Assembly (NCBI GenBank): GCA_910585405.1 | Contig: CAJUDO010000020.1 | Location: 1-58,970 of the forward strand | Reading direction: 5' to 3' | Origin: an uncultured Peptococcaceae bacterium | GTDB lineage: Bacteria; Bacillota; Peptococcia; Peptococcales; Peptococcaceae | DNA: 58,970 bases | Shown here: positions 16,559-25,375 of the stretch, piece by piece | Layout of the letters: each line of letters starts with the position of its first letter | Numbering within the stretch: the stretch's first letter is position 1 | Made by a program: the position numbers and the translations under genes | The notes under the pieces: generated by a model | Told to the model about the DNA's origin: nothing | What the model saw: the letters and a program-made list of their open reading frames with translations, nothing else | Databases searched by the model: none

Positions 16559-17753
16559 AGTTTTTTTCCAAAATTTATTTGGCACTAAGCAGAATCCGTT
16601 CATACGGACAGGCATTATCTGTCTGATTCTCTTTGGGAGTCTCTCGATAGCTGATGTTCAGGTCCCGATGAAATCGTTCATTTTATATCTGATGGTAAGT
16701 ACCTTCACCGCAGGCGTGATGTGGCAGGGGCTTTCTTCGGAGACGTGTGCCGCGCACATGCAGCATATGCTCATGCTTCCCTTTGCAGGGCGGGAATTTG
16801 TGTTTTCCTATATAGCTGCAGTGGGACTGTATACTTTTTTGACGAAAACAGCGGTTTTGCTGGCACTTGTGCTGGCGGTGTCGGTGTGGAGCTGGGCAGA
16901 ATTGTTAGGCAGTGTTCTTTGTGCGGTGAATGCTATCCTCATGACTGCTGCTATCTTTTCCTGGAAACAAAAATGGCCTGGGGGAGTTTTTTGGAGTGCT
17001 GCGGTACTTGCCGTCCTCTTTTCTTGCTGGGAGAAGCCGTGGTTTCTGCCGCTGCTGTTGTGCAACAGCATTCTGGCGGTTTTATCCCTGCGCAGCGCCG
17101 ATGGTTATGCCTTTTATTTACAGAGCGAGAAAAGGAGGATGGCGGCAAAGGGGCGCAAACGTTATTGGCTATGGATGTATTTCCTACGCTATTTGGGAAG
17201 TCATAAAAACTATCTCGCCAACACTGTGATTCTGTGGTGTATGGCCTGTGTCTTTCCTTTCTTTATCAGGCAGACGGCAGATTGGTCTATGATTCCCCTT
17301 GGCTTTGCCCTTCTTTCCCTGAACACGCCTGTTTGTATTTTGCTGTCCTGCGACCGCGCTTTAGAGCGGGCCGTGCGGTTTCTGCCCAATCAGAAGAAAG
17401 GTTTCTGCGTGCCCTATTGTGCATTCATTTTCTTGTGCAATCTGAGCGCAGATGGAATCTTTCTCTGCAGCCTGCAAATCCAGCTGGGCGGCGTCACTGC
17501 GCAAATGATTGCCGTTGCCATTTTCTTTGCTCTGCAAAGCGCAATTTTTTCTGTTCTCTTGGAATGGTTTTGCCCCATTCGTGATTGGAAGCTAGAGAGT
17601 GATTTATGGCATCATCCCAGAAAATATCTCGTACCGGCAACGATGCTTTTGCTGGCAGTTGCCGTGGGAACGATGCCAATGTTCCAATTCCTATTGCTTT
17701 GTTTGCTGGCTGCTGAACTTGCAGGATTGCTGCTCTACTGTGGGAGGTGTTAG
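16542..17753 (+). CDS. ABC transporter permease-like membrane protein
   Basis: A 403-residue polytopic membrane protein with about ten hydrophobic segments. I choose ATG 16542, preceded by GGGAGG at nine bases and overlapping the ATPase end; an upstream ATG at 16509 is poorly placed. No conserved motif identifies the substrate. Size and position match the ABC-2-like permeases that pair with a single ATPase in peptide or antimicrobial efflux systems, and the neighbouring LytTR/GHKL pair fits that setting. A short zinc-ribbon gene starts four bases after its stop. Confidence 0.75.
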   Translation: MNRMCKVFFQNLFGTKQNPFIRTGIICLILFGSLSIADVQVPMKSFILYLMVSTFTAGVMWQGLSSETCAAHMQHMLMLPFAGREFVFSYIAAVGLYTFLTKTAVLLALVLAVSVWSWAELLGSVLCAVNAILMTAAIFSWKQKWPGGVFWSAAVLAVLFSCWEKPWFLPLLLCNSILAVLSLRSADGYAFYLQSEKRRMAAKGRKRYWLWMYFLRYLGSHKNYLANTVILWCMACVFPFFIRQTADWSMIPLGFALLSLNTPVCILLSCDRALERAVRFLPNQKKGFCVPYCAFIFLCNLSADGIFLCSLQIQLGGVTAQMIAVAIFFALQSAIFSVLLEWFCPIRDWKLESDLWHHPRKYLVPATMLLLAVAVGTMPMFQFLLLCLLAAELAGLLLYCGRC

Positions 17754-17757
17754 TTTG

Positions 17758-17979
17758 ATGAGGTGTTCAGGAAAATGCCCAAAATGCGGCGGAGTCAATC
17801 TCATTCGGATTCCGGATAACCCGAGCCGCTATGCCAGTGGAAATAATATTTACACCTCTACCATAACGCTGGGGGGAAAAATTCCTGTTATCCGTTATGT
17901 ATGTTGTGACTGCGGGTATGTGGAAAACTGGGTGGAACAGAAAAAAGGACTGGCAAAGATTCAGCATACTTTCAGGTAA
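17758..17979 (+). CDS. Small zinc-ribbon protein
   Basis: A 73-residue protein starting at ATG 17758 (GGGAGG about ten bases upstream; a TTG at 17755 is an alternative). Two CxxC pairs, CPKCGG near the start and CCDCGY near residue 52, make a zinc ribbon; the stretch between is rich in Asn, Ser and Thr. There is no membrane segment. It is the last gene of the module and the terminator at 18010 follows. It may be a small regulator or accessory factor; I cannot name a function. Confidence 0.75.
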   Translation: MRCSGKCPKCGGVNLIRIPDNPSRYASGNNIYTSTITLGGKIPVIRYVCCDCGYVENWVEQKKGLAKIQHTFR

Positions 17980-18009
17980 AATTTTTGCCGGTTGAGGGAC
18001 GATTTATTT

Positions 18010-18065
18010 GACTTCTCTATAGACTTTTTGTATGCTAGAAAAAAGCCTATGGAGGAGTCTTTTTT
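18010..18065 (+). terminator. Intrinsic terminator of the ABC/zinc-ribbon operon
   Basis: GACTTCTCTATAG (18010-18022) pairs over 13 positions, two of them G-U, with CTATGGAGGAGTC (18047-18059), followed by TTTTTT. The rest of this 329-base gap holds the promoter at 18245 and nothing else recognised. Confidence 0.75.
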
Positions 18066-18244
18066 GTGAGGTGGTGCAGCAGTTTGTTTGCTCAAAATTT
18101 CATGGGTACATAATTCATTTTTATTGACGCGCACAATTAGTTATAAAGATGCATTCTATTTGTAGCGAAGCAATTTGCATAAGTGTTTCAAAGCAGGTTT
18201 CCGTAGGCTTTTGTGTGAAAAATGTTTTCTTCACTTTTATCTTA

Positions 18245-18253
18245 TGGTATAAT
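18245..18253 (+). promoter_or_regulatory. Candidate extended -10 promoter of the glc-like operon
   Basis: TGGTATAAT with no clear -35, 55 bases before the FAD-subunit start. Confidence 0.5.
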
Positions 18254-18308
18254 AAACAGTCATAGTAAATTTTGATGCAAAGAGAATTTTTATACAGGGG
18301 ATGGTATC

Positions 18309-19442
18309 ATGACGACCTATAAACCTTATGGCATTAAGGAAGTGCAGGAGCTTTTACGGCAGGCGAAAGGACAAGGGTTATCGGTGTGGACTCGACATCA
18401 AAGACAAGAGGGTATGGGCCTGGATTTTCAGAATTGGAATAAAATTCGTGAAATAGATGAGAATAATCTCACGGTGACAGCAGAGCGAGGCGTGACCTTG
18501 GGGGAACTGGAGGATGCGGTGAACCGCTGCGGTCTGCATGTGGCTGCGATGACGGAGGATTTGCGCACGGTCACGCTGGGGGACTTTTTTGCAGAACAAA
18601 TGCCCTGTCTCACTGTGGGATATTACAATCATCCCCGTTTTCAAGTATTGGGTCTGGAGGTGCTCTTGCCTGATGGCGCAGTGCTGCAGGTGGCGGGAAA
18701 AACAGTGAAAAATGTAACGGGCTACGATATGTGCCGCTTTTACATCAGCAATCGGGAGACTTTAGCTTTGCCTATGGCATTTACCTTAAAATTGGTGTCC
18801 CAAGAGCCGGTGCAGGTGATGTTGGAGGCGGCGTTGGAGCAGGAAAATTTACTCATGTCGCTGGTTGCGCAACTACGAAAACGGCGGATCACACCGCAGG
18901 TCTTTGTTTATTGGAATGCCGCCGCTGCGGAAATAGTGAAGCAGGAAGGGGCTGCGGGGCATTTGATGATGTCTTTTTGCGGCAACGAGGCAAAGGTAAA
19001 GCGGGAGTTGGAAGCAATCAGCGATTTGGCCGAAGAAATGCAGATAGGTCTGCAGCTTTGCACAGAGCCGGAACAGTTGTGGTGGAGTCTGAAAACTCTG
19101 CGCAGTCATACTGTCTGGGCAGATGGATTAAAGGTTCCATCGTTGCATTGCGGTGTGTTGCTGGAGGAGCTGGCGGCGCAGAAAATAGGCTGCTGGTATA
19201 GCCCATTGGAGGGCAGCTTGCATCTTCTGCCGCAAGATGCAGATGGTGTGCAGTATCAAGCCTTGTGCAATCGCGCAGTGGAATTGGGTGGCTGCGGAAA
19301 CTGGTACTACCAATATCAATACCACTTTGCGCCTGCGGGGGCAACGGCTATTTGGCAAAAGCTGAAGGAGAAATTTGACAGTGAGAATCGATTGAATCCA
19401 ATGGAGATAGGCGGTGCGATAGAACATGACGACAAAAATTGA
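18309..19442 (+). CDS. glcE: GlcE-like FAD-binding oxidoreductase subunit
   Basis: A 377-residue protein of the FAD-linked oxidase (PCMH/VAO) family, most like GlcE, the second flavin subunit of glycolate/2-hydroxyacid oxidase. Recognisable elements are LTVTAERGVTLGELEDAV, where the FAD-binding domain begins its core, and GLEVLLPDGAVLQVAGKTVKNVTGYDM, the signature VKNVTGYD of GlcE proteins. The C-terminus ends in FDSENRLNPM, like the FDPxxxLNPG end of this family. It overlaps the Fe-S gene by 17 bases and is part of a three-gene E-F-D operon. The complex would oxidise a 2-hydroxyacid (lactate or glycolate) and pass electrons to quinone or another carrier; the exact substrate cannot be told. 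Confidence 0.8.
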   Translation: MTTYKPYGIKEVQELLRQAKGQGLSVWTRHQRQEGMGLDFQNWNKIREIDENNLTVTAERGVTLGELEDAVNRCGLHVAAMTEDLRTVTLGDFFAEQMPCLTVGYYNHPRFQVLGLEVLLPDGAVLQVAGKTVKNVTGYDMCRFYISNRETLALPMAFTLKLVSQEPVQVMLEAALEQENLLMSLVAQLRKRRITPQVFVYWNAAAAEIVKQEGAAGHLMMSFCGNEAKVKRELEAISDLAEEMQIGLQLCTEPEQLWWSLKTLRSHTVWADGLKVPSLHCGVLLEELAAQKIGCWYSPLEGSLHLLPQDADGVQYQALCNRAVELGGCGNWYYQYQYHFAPAGATAIWQKLKEKFDSENRLNPMEIGGAIEHDDKN

Positions 19443-20742
19443 TGCCAATAAACGGGAATACTGGGAACGGGAATTATCAAAATGTATCCGCTGCGGTACC
19501 TGCCGCCAGTTTTGTCCCATTCATCAGGTGTTGGATGATGAGTCTTATACGGCGCGAGGAAAATTATATTTAGTGGATCAGTTGCTGCACAGCGATTTTT
19601 TATTGAGTGATGGATTTGTAGAGATGATCAGTAAATGTGTTATGTGCAAGGCTTGTGCGGCCAATTGTCCTTCTGGGGTCAACACATACCAGATTTTTAT
19701 GGAGATGCGGCAGGAGATTGTCAAGGAGAGAGGATTGTCCTTTACCAAACAGTCCATTTTCAGGGCGCTGCATTGGCGGAAATTTTTTGACTTTGGGCTT
19801 TCCTGCGGGGCTTGGTTTCAGCGTTTGATTTTTAAACCGGCACCGGATGGTCCCGGGCAGGTGGCACGGGTGCCATTGCCTATGGCCGGGTTTAATCAGA
19901 GAAGAATTATCCCCAATCTGCCTAAACGGCATTTGAAGCAACTGGTGCCGCTGGAAAGCAAGGCCCAGGGAAAAGAACGATATCGTGTGGGCTTTTTTAC
20001 CGGATGTATGCTGAATTATGTGTATCCGCAGATTGGGCAGGATTTGATTCGTGTGCTGAATCTCCATGGCGTGACAGTCATTACGCCCAGAGAGCAGCAT
20101 TGCTGCGCAACGCCGCTGTTTACCTCAGGTGAGGTGGAAATTGCCCGTGATTTGATTCACAACAATTTGACAGCCTTTGGCGGTCTGGATATTGATTATG
20201 TGATTACTGCCTGCGGTTCTGGCGGCCTGGCCTGGAAAGAAGAGTTTGCCAAGGTATTGGGCGAGAGCCATCCTGATTATGGTCTGGCGTTGGAATTGGG
20301 GCGCAAGACAAAGGATATCAGTGAATTTTTAATCATGATTGGCTTAAATCTGGAAGAACTGAAACCGCTGCAGCAAAAGGTCACATATCATGATTCCTGT
20401 CACTTGAACAGAGGGCAGAAAATCCATGAAGAGCCCCGTCAGATTTTGCGGGCGTTGGCCGGGGAGAATTATGTAGAGATGAAAAAGGCCGATGCGTGCT
20501 GCGGCTCCGGCGGCTCTTTTAATCTGAAATATTATGAGTTGTCCCGTCAGATTAACCAAAAGAAAACTGGCTATATTGCCGAAAGCGGCGCCGATGTGGT
20601 GGCAGTGGGCTGTCCTGCTTGCTTGATGCACATTCAGGACGGCTTGGAGCAGGACGGGATACAAGTGGAAGTAAAACATATTGTGGAGTTGCTGGCAGAA
20701 AGCTATGGACTTCATGAGCAGCAGAAGGAGGAACGGTCATGA
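19426..20742 (+). CDS. glcF: GlcF-like iron-sulfur subunit
   Basis: A 438-residue Fe-S protein of the GlcF/LutA/HdrD style. Two 4Fe-4S motifs lie in the first 80 residues: CIRCGTCRQFCP and CVMCKACAANCPSG. Two CCG-type modules follow: one with HCCATPLFTSGE, and one with YHDSCHLNRGQK, ACCGSGGSF and VGCPACLMHIQDGL. It links the flavin subunits GlcE and GlcD to the electron acceptor. It overlaps glcE by 17 bases and glcD by four, so all three are translationally coupled. The length is close to GlcF (about 400). Confidence 0.85.
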   Translation: MTTKIDANKREYWERELSKCIRCGTCRQFCPIHQVLDDESYTARGKLYLVDQLLHSDFLLSDGFVEMISKCVMCKACAANCPSGVNTYQIFMEMRQEIVKERGLSFTKQSIFRALHWRKFFDFGLSCGAWFQRLIFKPAPDGPGQVARVPLPMAGFNQRRIIPNLPKRHLKQLVPLESKAQGKERYRVGFFTGCMLNYVYPQIGQDLIRVLNLHGVTVITPREQHCCATPLFTSGEVEIARDLIHNNLTAFGGLDIDYVITACGSGGLAWKEEFAKVLGESHPDYGLALELGRKTKDISEFLIMIGLNLEELKPLQQKVTYHDSCHLNRGQKIHEEPRQILRALAGENYVEMKKADACCGSGGSFNLKYYELSRQINQKKTGYIAESGADVVAVGCPACLMHIQDGLEQDGIQVEVKHIVELLAESYGLHEQQKEERS

Positions 20743-22157
20743 GAGTAGGAGCAACGGTGACAGAGGCTGTGCTGGATGAGCTGCGGCGCATCGTGGGCAA
20801 GGAGCATGTACACACGGAAATAGAAAAACTGATGGTCTATTCCTTTGACAGTACCTTTCAAAATCATCTGCCGGAGGTTTTGGTAAAGCCGCACACGGTG
20901 GAGGAAACAGCTGCTGTGGTGAAGGCGGCGGCCCAATATGGGATTCCCCTCACAGTGCGCGGTGCCGGAACCTGTCTTTCCGGCGGGCCGGTGGCTTTAG
21001 AGGGTGGAATTTTGATGGAGATGACAGCCTTTAAACGCATTATAGAGATCAATGCAGCGGAAGGCTATGCGGTGGTCGAACCCGGTGTAGTGACCAACGA
21101 GCTCATTGCTGCCGCGGAGGAAAAGGGATTGTTTTATCCGCCGGACCCTTCTAGCAGTGGAATGTCCACGGTGGGCGGCAATGTAGCCGAATGTGCTGGC
21201 GGCGGTCGAGGTGTGAAGTACGGGGTGACCAGAGATTATGTGTTGGAGTTGCAGTTGATTTTGCCCGATGGACAGTGTATTACAGTGGGCAATAAGGTAG
21301 ACGGTTTGACGGGTTGGCTGGACTTGCCCATGCTGTTCACAGGCTCAGAGGGAACGCTGGCGATTATTACACAGATTACGGTGCGCCTTCTGCCCAAACC
21401 ACAGGCAATTCGCACTGCTTTGGTGCAATATGCTCAGCTTGATGCGGCAGCTCACACAGTGAGCGCCATTATTGGGGCAGGGGTTGTACCTACTACCATT
21501 GAGATTATGGACCAGATGACGTTGCGTGCTGTGGAAAACTTTTTGCAGATTGGCTTGGACACCAGCAAGGCGGCCTTTGTGCTGCTGGAGGTGGACGGTG
21601 AGCCTCAGGAAGTGGAGCTGCAGCTGGAGCAGGTAATCCAAATCTGCAAGGAAAACGGCGCGGTGGAGATACAGGTAGCCCATGACGAAAGGGAACGGGC
21701 GGCCTTGTGGAAGGCACGGAAATCGACCTCCGGTGCCTGCGGCAAAATCAATCCGACGAAAATCGGAGAAGATATTGCGGTGCCGCCGGCCAATATTCCC
21801 AAGATGATTCAGGCGGTGAAGGAAATTGCGGAAAAATATCGGCTGAATATGGTCGTATTCGGGCACGCCGGCGACGGCAATTTGCATCCCAATATCATGA
21901 CAGATAAACGCAACACAGAGGAAATGGAGCGGGTGAATCAGGCCATCGACGAGCTGTTTGCGCGGGCGCTGGCTTTGGGCGGTACCCTGTCGGGAGAGCA
22001 TGGTATCGGGTTTATGAAGGCGGCGTATGTACTGCAGGAGCTGGGGCGAGATGGGTATCTGGCGCAAAAGTCTGTGAAGGACGCCTTAGACCCGCAAGGT
22101 TTTCTCAACCCTGGGAAAATTTTTATAGAAAAAGAATTGGAGTTGCGGCATGAGTGA
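20739..22157 (+). CDS. glcD: GlcD-like FAD-linked 2-hydroxyacid dehydrogenase
   Basis: A 472-residue flavoprotein, the probable catalytic subunit. The FAD-binding domain has PEVLVKPHTVEETAAVVK, PLTVRGAGTCLSGGPV, YAVVEPGVVTNEL and PPDPSSSGMSTVGGNVAE. The C-terminal substrate/FAD-oxidase domain has VVFGHAGDGNLHPNI and LGGTLSGEHGIG, both typical of GlcD and D-lactate dehydrogenases, and ends in LDPQGFLNPGKIF. It oxidises a 2-hydroxyacid such as D-lactate or glycolate to the oxoacid. It is 8 bases into overlap with the downstream ygiQ-like gene, which makes that gene part of the same transcript. Confidence 0.88.
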   Translation: MRVGATVTEAVLDELRRIVGKEHVHTEIEKLMVYSFDSTFQNHLPEVLVKPHTVEETAAVVKAAAQYGIPLTVRGAGTCLSGGPVALEGGILMEMTAFKRIIEINAAEGYAVVEPGVVTNELIAAAEEKGLFYPPDPSSSGMSTVGGNVAECAGGGRGVKYGVTRDYVLELQLILPDGQCITVGNKVDGLTGWLDLPMLFTGSEGTLAIITQITVRLLPKPQAIRTALVQYAQLDAAAHTVSAIIGAGVVPTTIEIMDQMTLRAVENFLQIGLDTSKAAFVLLEVDGEPQEVELQLEQVIQICKENGAVEIQVAHDERERAALWKARKSTSGACGKINPTKIGEDIAVPPANIPKMIQAVKEIAEKYRLNMVVFGHAGDGNLHPNIMTDKRNTEEMERVNQAIDELFARALALGGTLSGEHGIGFMKAAYVLQELGRDGYLAQKSVKDALDPQGFLNPGKIFIEKELELRHE

Positions 22158-24093
22158 GCAGCTGTTTTTACCGGTAAATAAGAAAGAAGCGCACAGCAGA
22201 GGCTGGGATGAGCTGGACTTTGTTGTGGTGTCAGGGGATGCCTATGTGGATCATCCCAGCTTTGGCACGGCTCTGGTGGCGAGGCTGTTGGAGAAGGAAG
22301 GCTTTCGTGTAGGGATTATTGCCCAGCCTGATGTGACGCGCTGCCAGAGTATGATGGCTTTTGGTCGGCCCCGTTATGCGTTTTTGGTAGGCAGCGGCAA
22401 TATTGATTCTATGGTGAATCACTACACAGCGGCCAAAAAGCCCCGCAGCAATGATGTTTATTCGCCCGGCGGGCAGAAGGGCCTGCGGCCGGACCATGCG
22501 GTGGATGTGTATTGTCAGCTGGTGCGGGAGGCGTATCCCGATGTCCCGCTGATGATTGGCGGTGTGGAGGCCAGTCTGCGCCGGTTTGCCCATTATGATT
22601 ATTGGGAGGATGGTGTGCGACCTTCTATTTTGCAGACTTCTGGAGCAGATCTTTTGATGTACGGGATGAGCGAGCATCAGCTCAAAGAATTGGCCCGGGG
22701 TTTTGAGCGGGGGTGGCCGCTGCATAAAATGCGCAATGTGCAGGGTACCTGTTATTGGAGTGATATGTTGCCCAAAAAGGGTGAATATATGGTTTTACCC
22801 AGCTATGAAGAGGTGCAGCGGGATAAAAAGAAATTTGCCGAGGCCTTTGCTATCCAAAACAGGGAGCAGAATCCTTTCTTGGGGAAGATCTTGGTACAGC
22901 CCCATGGAGAGAGGTATCTCATTCAATTGCCTCCGGCTAAACCGCTGAGTCAGCAGGAAATGGACGAAGTTTATCGTCTGCCTTTTCAGCGCACCTATCA
23001 TCCTCGTTATGAAAAAGCCGGTGGGATTCCGGCGCTCAAGGAAGTGGAATTTAGCATTACTGACCATCGGGGATGCTTTGGCGGATGTACTTTCTGTGCA
23101 ATCAATTTCCATCAGGGACGGATTATCCAAAACCGCAGCAAAGAGTCTATCGTGGAGGAAGCAAAATTGATGACTCGCTTGCCGAGTTTTAAGGGCTATA
23201 TTCACGATGTGGGAGGCCCTACGGGGAACTTTCGCAATATGTCCTGTAAAAAGCAGTTGAAGGTAGGAACCTGTAAAGATCGCCAATGCTTATTCCCTGA
23301 TTTATGTCCCAATTTGGAAGTGGACCATAAGGAATATTTGGATATTCTGCGCACGGTGCGCAATCTGGACAAGGTAAAAAAGGTATTTATTCGTTCTGGA
23401 GTGCGTTTTGATTATATTTTAGCCGATCCCGATCCCACTTTTTTTGATGAAATGTGTGAATTTCATATCAGCGGCTTGCTGAAGGTGGCGCCGGAGCATG
23501 TGGCGCCTAATGCGCTGCACTATATGGGAAAACCAAAACGGGAAGTGTTTGACCGCTTTGTAAAGCGGTATTTTGACTATAATCGCCGTGTGGGAAAAGA
23601 GCAGTATCTGGTGCCTTATTTTATGTCCAGCCATCCGGGCTGCACGCTGCAGGATGCTGTTATTTTGGCAGAGTATATTCGTGATATCGGCTATAATCCT
23701 GAGCAGGTGCAGGATTTCATTCCCACACCGGGTAGTATGGCGACGGCAATGTATTACAGCGGATATGATCCCCGTACCATGAAGCCGGTGTATGTGCCCA
23801 AGGATCCCCATGAGAAAGCGATGCAGCGGGCCTTGATGCAATATCGCGATCCTAAGAATTATGATTTGGTGCATGAGGCATTGGTGAAGGCGGGGAGAGA
23901 GGATTTGATCGGCTTTGGCGAAAAATGTCTGATTCGTCCTGTTAAGCCCAAACTGAAACCAAAGGCAAATAGTGAAGGAAAAAAGGGGAAAACGGCAGAG
24001 AGGAAGAATAGTAAAAAGCAGAGATCTGAGACAGAAAACGGGAAGCATTCACAGAGAACAGAGAAAAAAGTCCAGGGCAAGAAAAAACGGTAA
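22150..24093 (+). CDS. YgiQ-family radical SAM protein
   Basis: A 647-residue radical SAM protein. The N-terminal domain (about 1-290) is the YgiQ-specific region. The radical SAM core starts at DHRGCFGGCTFCAINFHQG; the Cys of CxxxCxxC bind the 4Fe-4S cluster that cleaves S-adenosylmethionine. The characteristic SSHPGCTLQDA and QDFIPTPGSMATAMYYSG of this family are present. The last 55 residues are Lys/Arg/Ser-rich and low in complexity, probably disordered and perhaps nucleic-acid binding. The substrate of YgiQ proteins is unknown to me. It starts inside the glcD end and appears co-transcribed with glcEFD. Confidence 0.88.
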   Translation: MSEQLFLPVNKKEAHSRGWDELDFVVVSGDAYVDHPSFGTALVARLLEKEGFRVGIIAQPDVTRCQSMMAFGRPRYAFLVGSGNIDSMVNHYTAAKKPRSNDVYSPGGQKGLRPDHAVDVYCQLVREAYPDVPLMIGGVEASLRRFAHYDYWEDGVRPSILQTSGADLLMYGMSEHQLKELARGFERGWPLHKMRNVQGTCYWSDMLPKKGEYMVLPSYEEVQRDKKKFAEAFAIQNREQNPFLGKILVQPHGERYLIQLPPAKPLSQQEMDEVYRLPFQRTYHPRYEKAGGIPALKEVEFSITDHRGCFGGCTFCAINFHQGRIIQNRSKESIVEEAKLMTRLPSFKGYIHDVGGPTGNFRNMSCKKQLKVGTCKDRQCLFPDLCPNLEVDHKEYLDILRTVRNLDKVKKVFIRSGVRFDYILADPDPTFFDEMCEFHISGLLKVAPEHVAPNALHYMGKPKREVFDRFVKRYFDYNRRVGKEQYLVPYFMSSHPGCTLQDAVILAEYIRDIGYNPEQVQDFIPTPGSMATAMYYSGYDPRTMKPVYVPKDPHEKAMQRALMQYRDPKNYDLVHEALVKAGREDLIGFGEKCLIRPVKPKLKPKANSEGKKGKTAERKNSKKQRSETENGKHSQRTEKKVQGKKKR

Positions 24094-24217
24094 GGTTTCG
24101 ATATCAAAATTTATAGTATGAGAGAAAAAGAAGGAGAAAAACAAAAGAGCCCCTTCCTTTTTAGATGGGAATGGGTTACAATAAAAGATAGAATTTTTTC
24201 TGGAGGCCAGATGCAGG

Positions 24218-25093
24218 ATGAGAAGTATGACAGGCTATGGTCGGGGCGAGGGCGACAATGGCACGCTGAAAGTAATTGTGGAGGTAAAAGCGGTGAATCA
24301 TCGCTATGGTGAGATTACCATCAAGCAGCCCAGACAGTTTATGGCGTTGGAAGATAAAATGAAAAAGGTTGTCGGCGAATATATTGAGCGGGGCAAGGTA
24401 GATATTTTTTTGCGCGTGCAGGAATTGGCTGATGCTGAAAAGCCGGTGCAGATTGATGAGCAGCGGGTGTTGGCCTATCATAAGGCGCTGCAGAAGATAT
24501 CGGGGATTGTGGGCGGCAGATATGTCGCTGACCCTTACCAGCTAATTGTTTTGCCGGATGTGATTTTGAAGGAAGAACCGGAAACTGATGTGCAGGTGCT
24601 TTGGCCCTTGGTGGAGCAGGTGCTGCGGCAGGCAATGGAGCAGCATGTCGCCATGCGGGAGCAGGAAGGTACGCACATCGGTGAAAATTTATTAGAAAAA
24701 ATAGCGGGTTTACAGCGGTTGACTGCACAGGTGGCGCAGCGCAGCCCTCTGGTGTTGGTCGAGTATCAGGAAAAGCTGGCAACGCGAATCAAGGAGTTGT
24801 TGGACAGCACGGCTGTTGATGAGGAGCGTTTGGCCCAGGAGGTTGCTTATTTTGCGGAGAAGAGCTGCATTGATGAGGAACTGGTGCGGCTACAGAGTCA
24901 TTTTGAGCAGTTTTATGCCATTGCTGCCCAGAGCGGAAGTATCGGCCGTAAGCTGGACTTTTTAATCCAAGAGATGAATAGAGAGACCAATACCATTGGT
25001 TCTAAGGCAAACGATTTGGAAATCGGTCGATTGGTTGTGGAAATGAAAAGTGAACTGGAAAAAGTGCGGGAACAGATACAAAATATTGAATAG
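24218..25093 (+). CDS. yicC: YicC-family endoribonuclease
   Basis: A 291-residue protein opening with MRSMTGYGRGEGD, the signature of the YicC/YloC family, and closing with NTIGSKANDLEIGRLVVEMKSELEKVREQIQNIE, a family-specific end. Members cleave RNA, and in Gram-positives they sit before remA and gmk as here. ATG 24218 is chosen because MTGYG must be at the N-terminus; the ribosome site (GGAGG, about 12 bases away) is somewhat distant. The middle is a long helical segment with many Glu and Gln. It is followed by remA after 20 bases. Confidence 0.92.
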   Translation: MRSMTGYGRGEGDNGTLKVIVEVKAVNHRYGEITIKQPRQFMALEDKMKKVVGEYIERGKVDIFLRVQELADAEKPVQIDEQRVLAYHKALQKISGIVGGRYVADPYQLIVLPDVILKEEPETDVQVLWPLVEQVLRQAMEQHVAMREQEGTHIGENLLEKIAGLQRLTAQVAQRSPLVLVEYQEKLATRIKELLDSTAVDEERLAQEVAYFAEKSCIDEELVRLQSHFEQFYAIAAQSGSIGRKLDFLIQEMNRETNTIGSKANDLEIGRLVVEMKSELEKVREQIQNIE

Positions 25094-25113
25094 AATTGCA
25101 AAGGGGTAGAATC

Positions 25114-25353
25114 ATGCATCAGTTTATGAATATTGGTTTTGACAATATGGTGGCGGTTGAACGGATTGTGGCTATTGTTTCGCCGGAAAGTGCGCCTGTC
25201 AAACGACTGGTGCAGGCGGCAAAAGAGGACGGAAATGTTATTGATGTGACCCATGGCAGGAAAACGCGGGCGGTGGTGTTTACAGACAGCAAATATATCA
25301 TTCTGTCTGCGATTCAGTCGGATACTTTGACTGGAAGACTGGACACAGATTAG
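25114..25353 (+). CDS. remA: RemA/DUF370 regulatory protein
   Basis: A 79-residue protein. The start is ATG 25114 (AAGGGG seven bases before) rather than the in-frame TTG at 25096. FMNIGFDNMVAVERIVAIVS and GKKTRAV-like GRKTRAVVFTDSKYIILSA are the family core. In Bacillus, RemA activates extracellular-matrix genes and forms a DNA-binding oligomer. Its place between yicC and gmk is the standard Firmicute order. The targets here are unknown; the family also occurs in non-biofilm anaerobes. Confidence 0.92.
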   Translation: MHQFMNIGFDNMVAVERIVAIVSPESAPVKRLVQAAKEDGNVIDVTHGRKTRAVVFTDSKYIILSAIQSDTLTGRLDTD

Positions 25354-25375
25354 GTTGGCAATACAGGAGGCAAAA

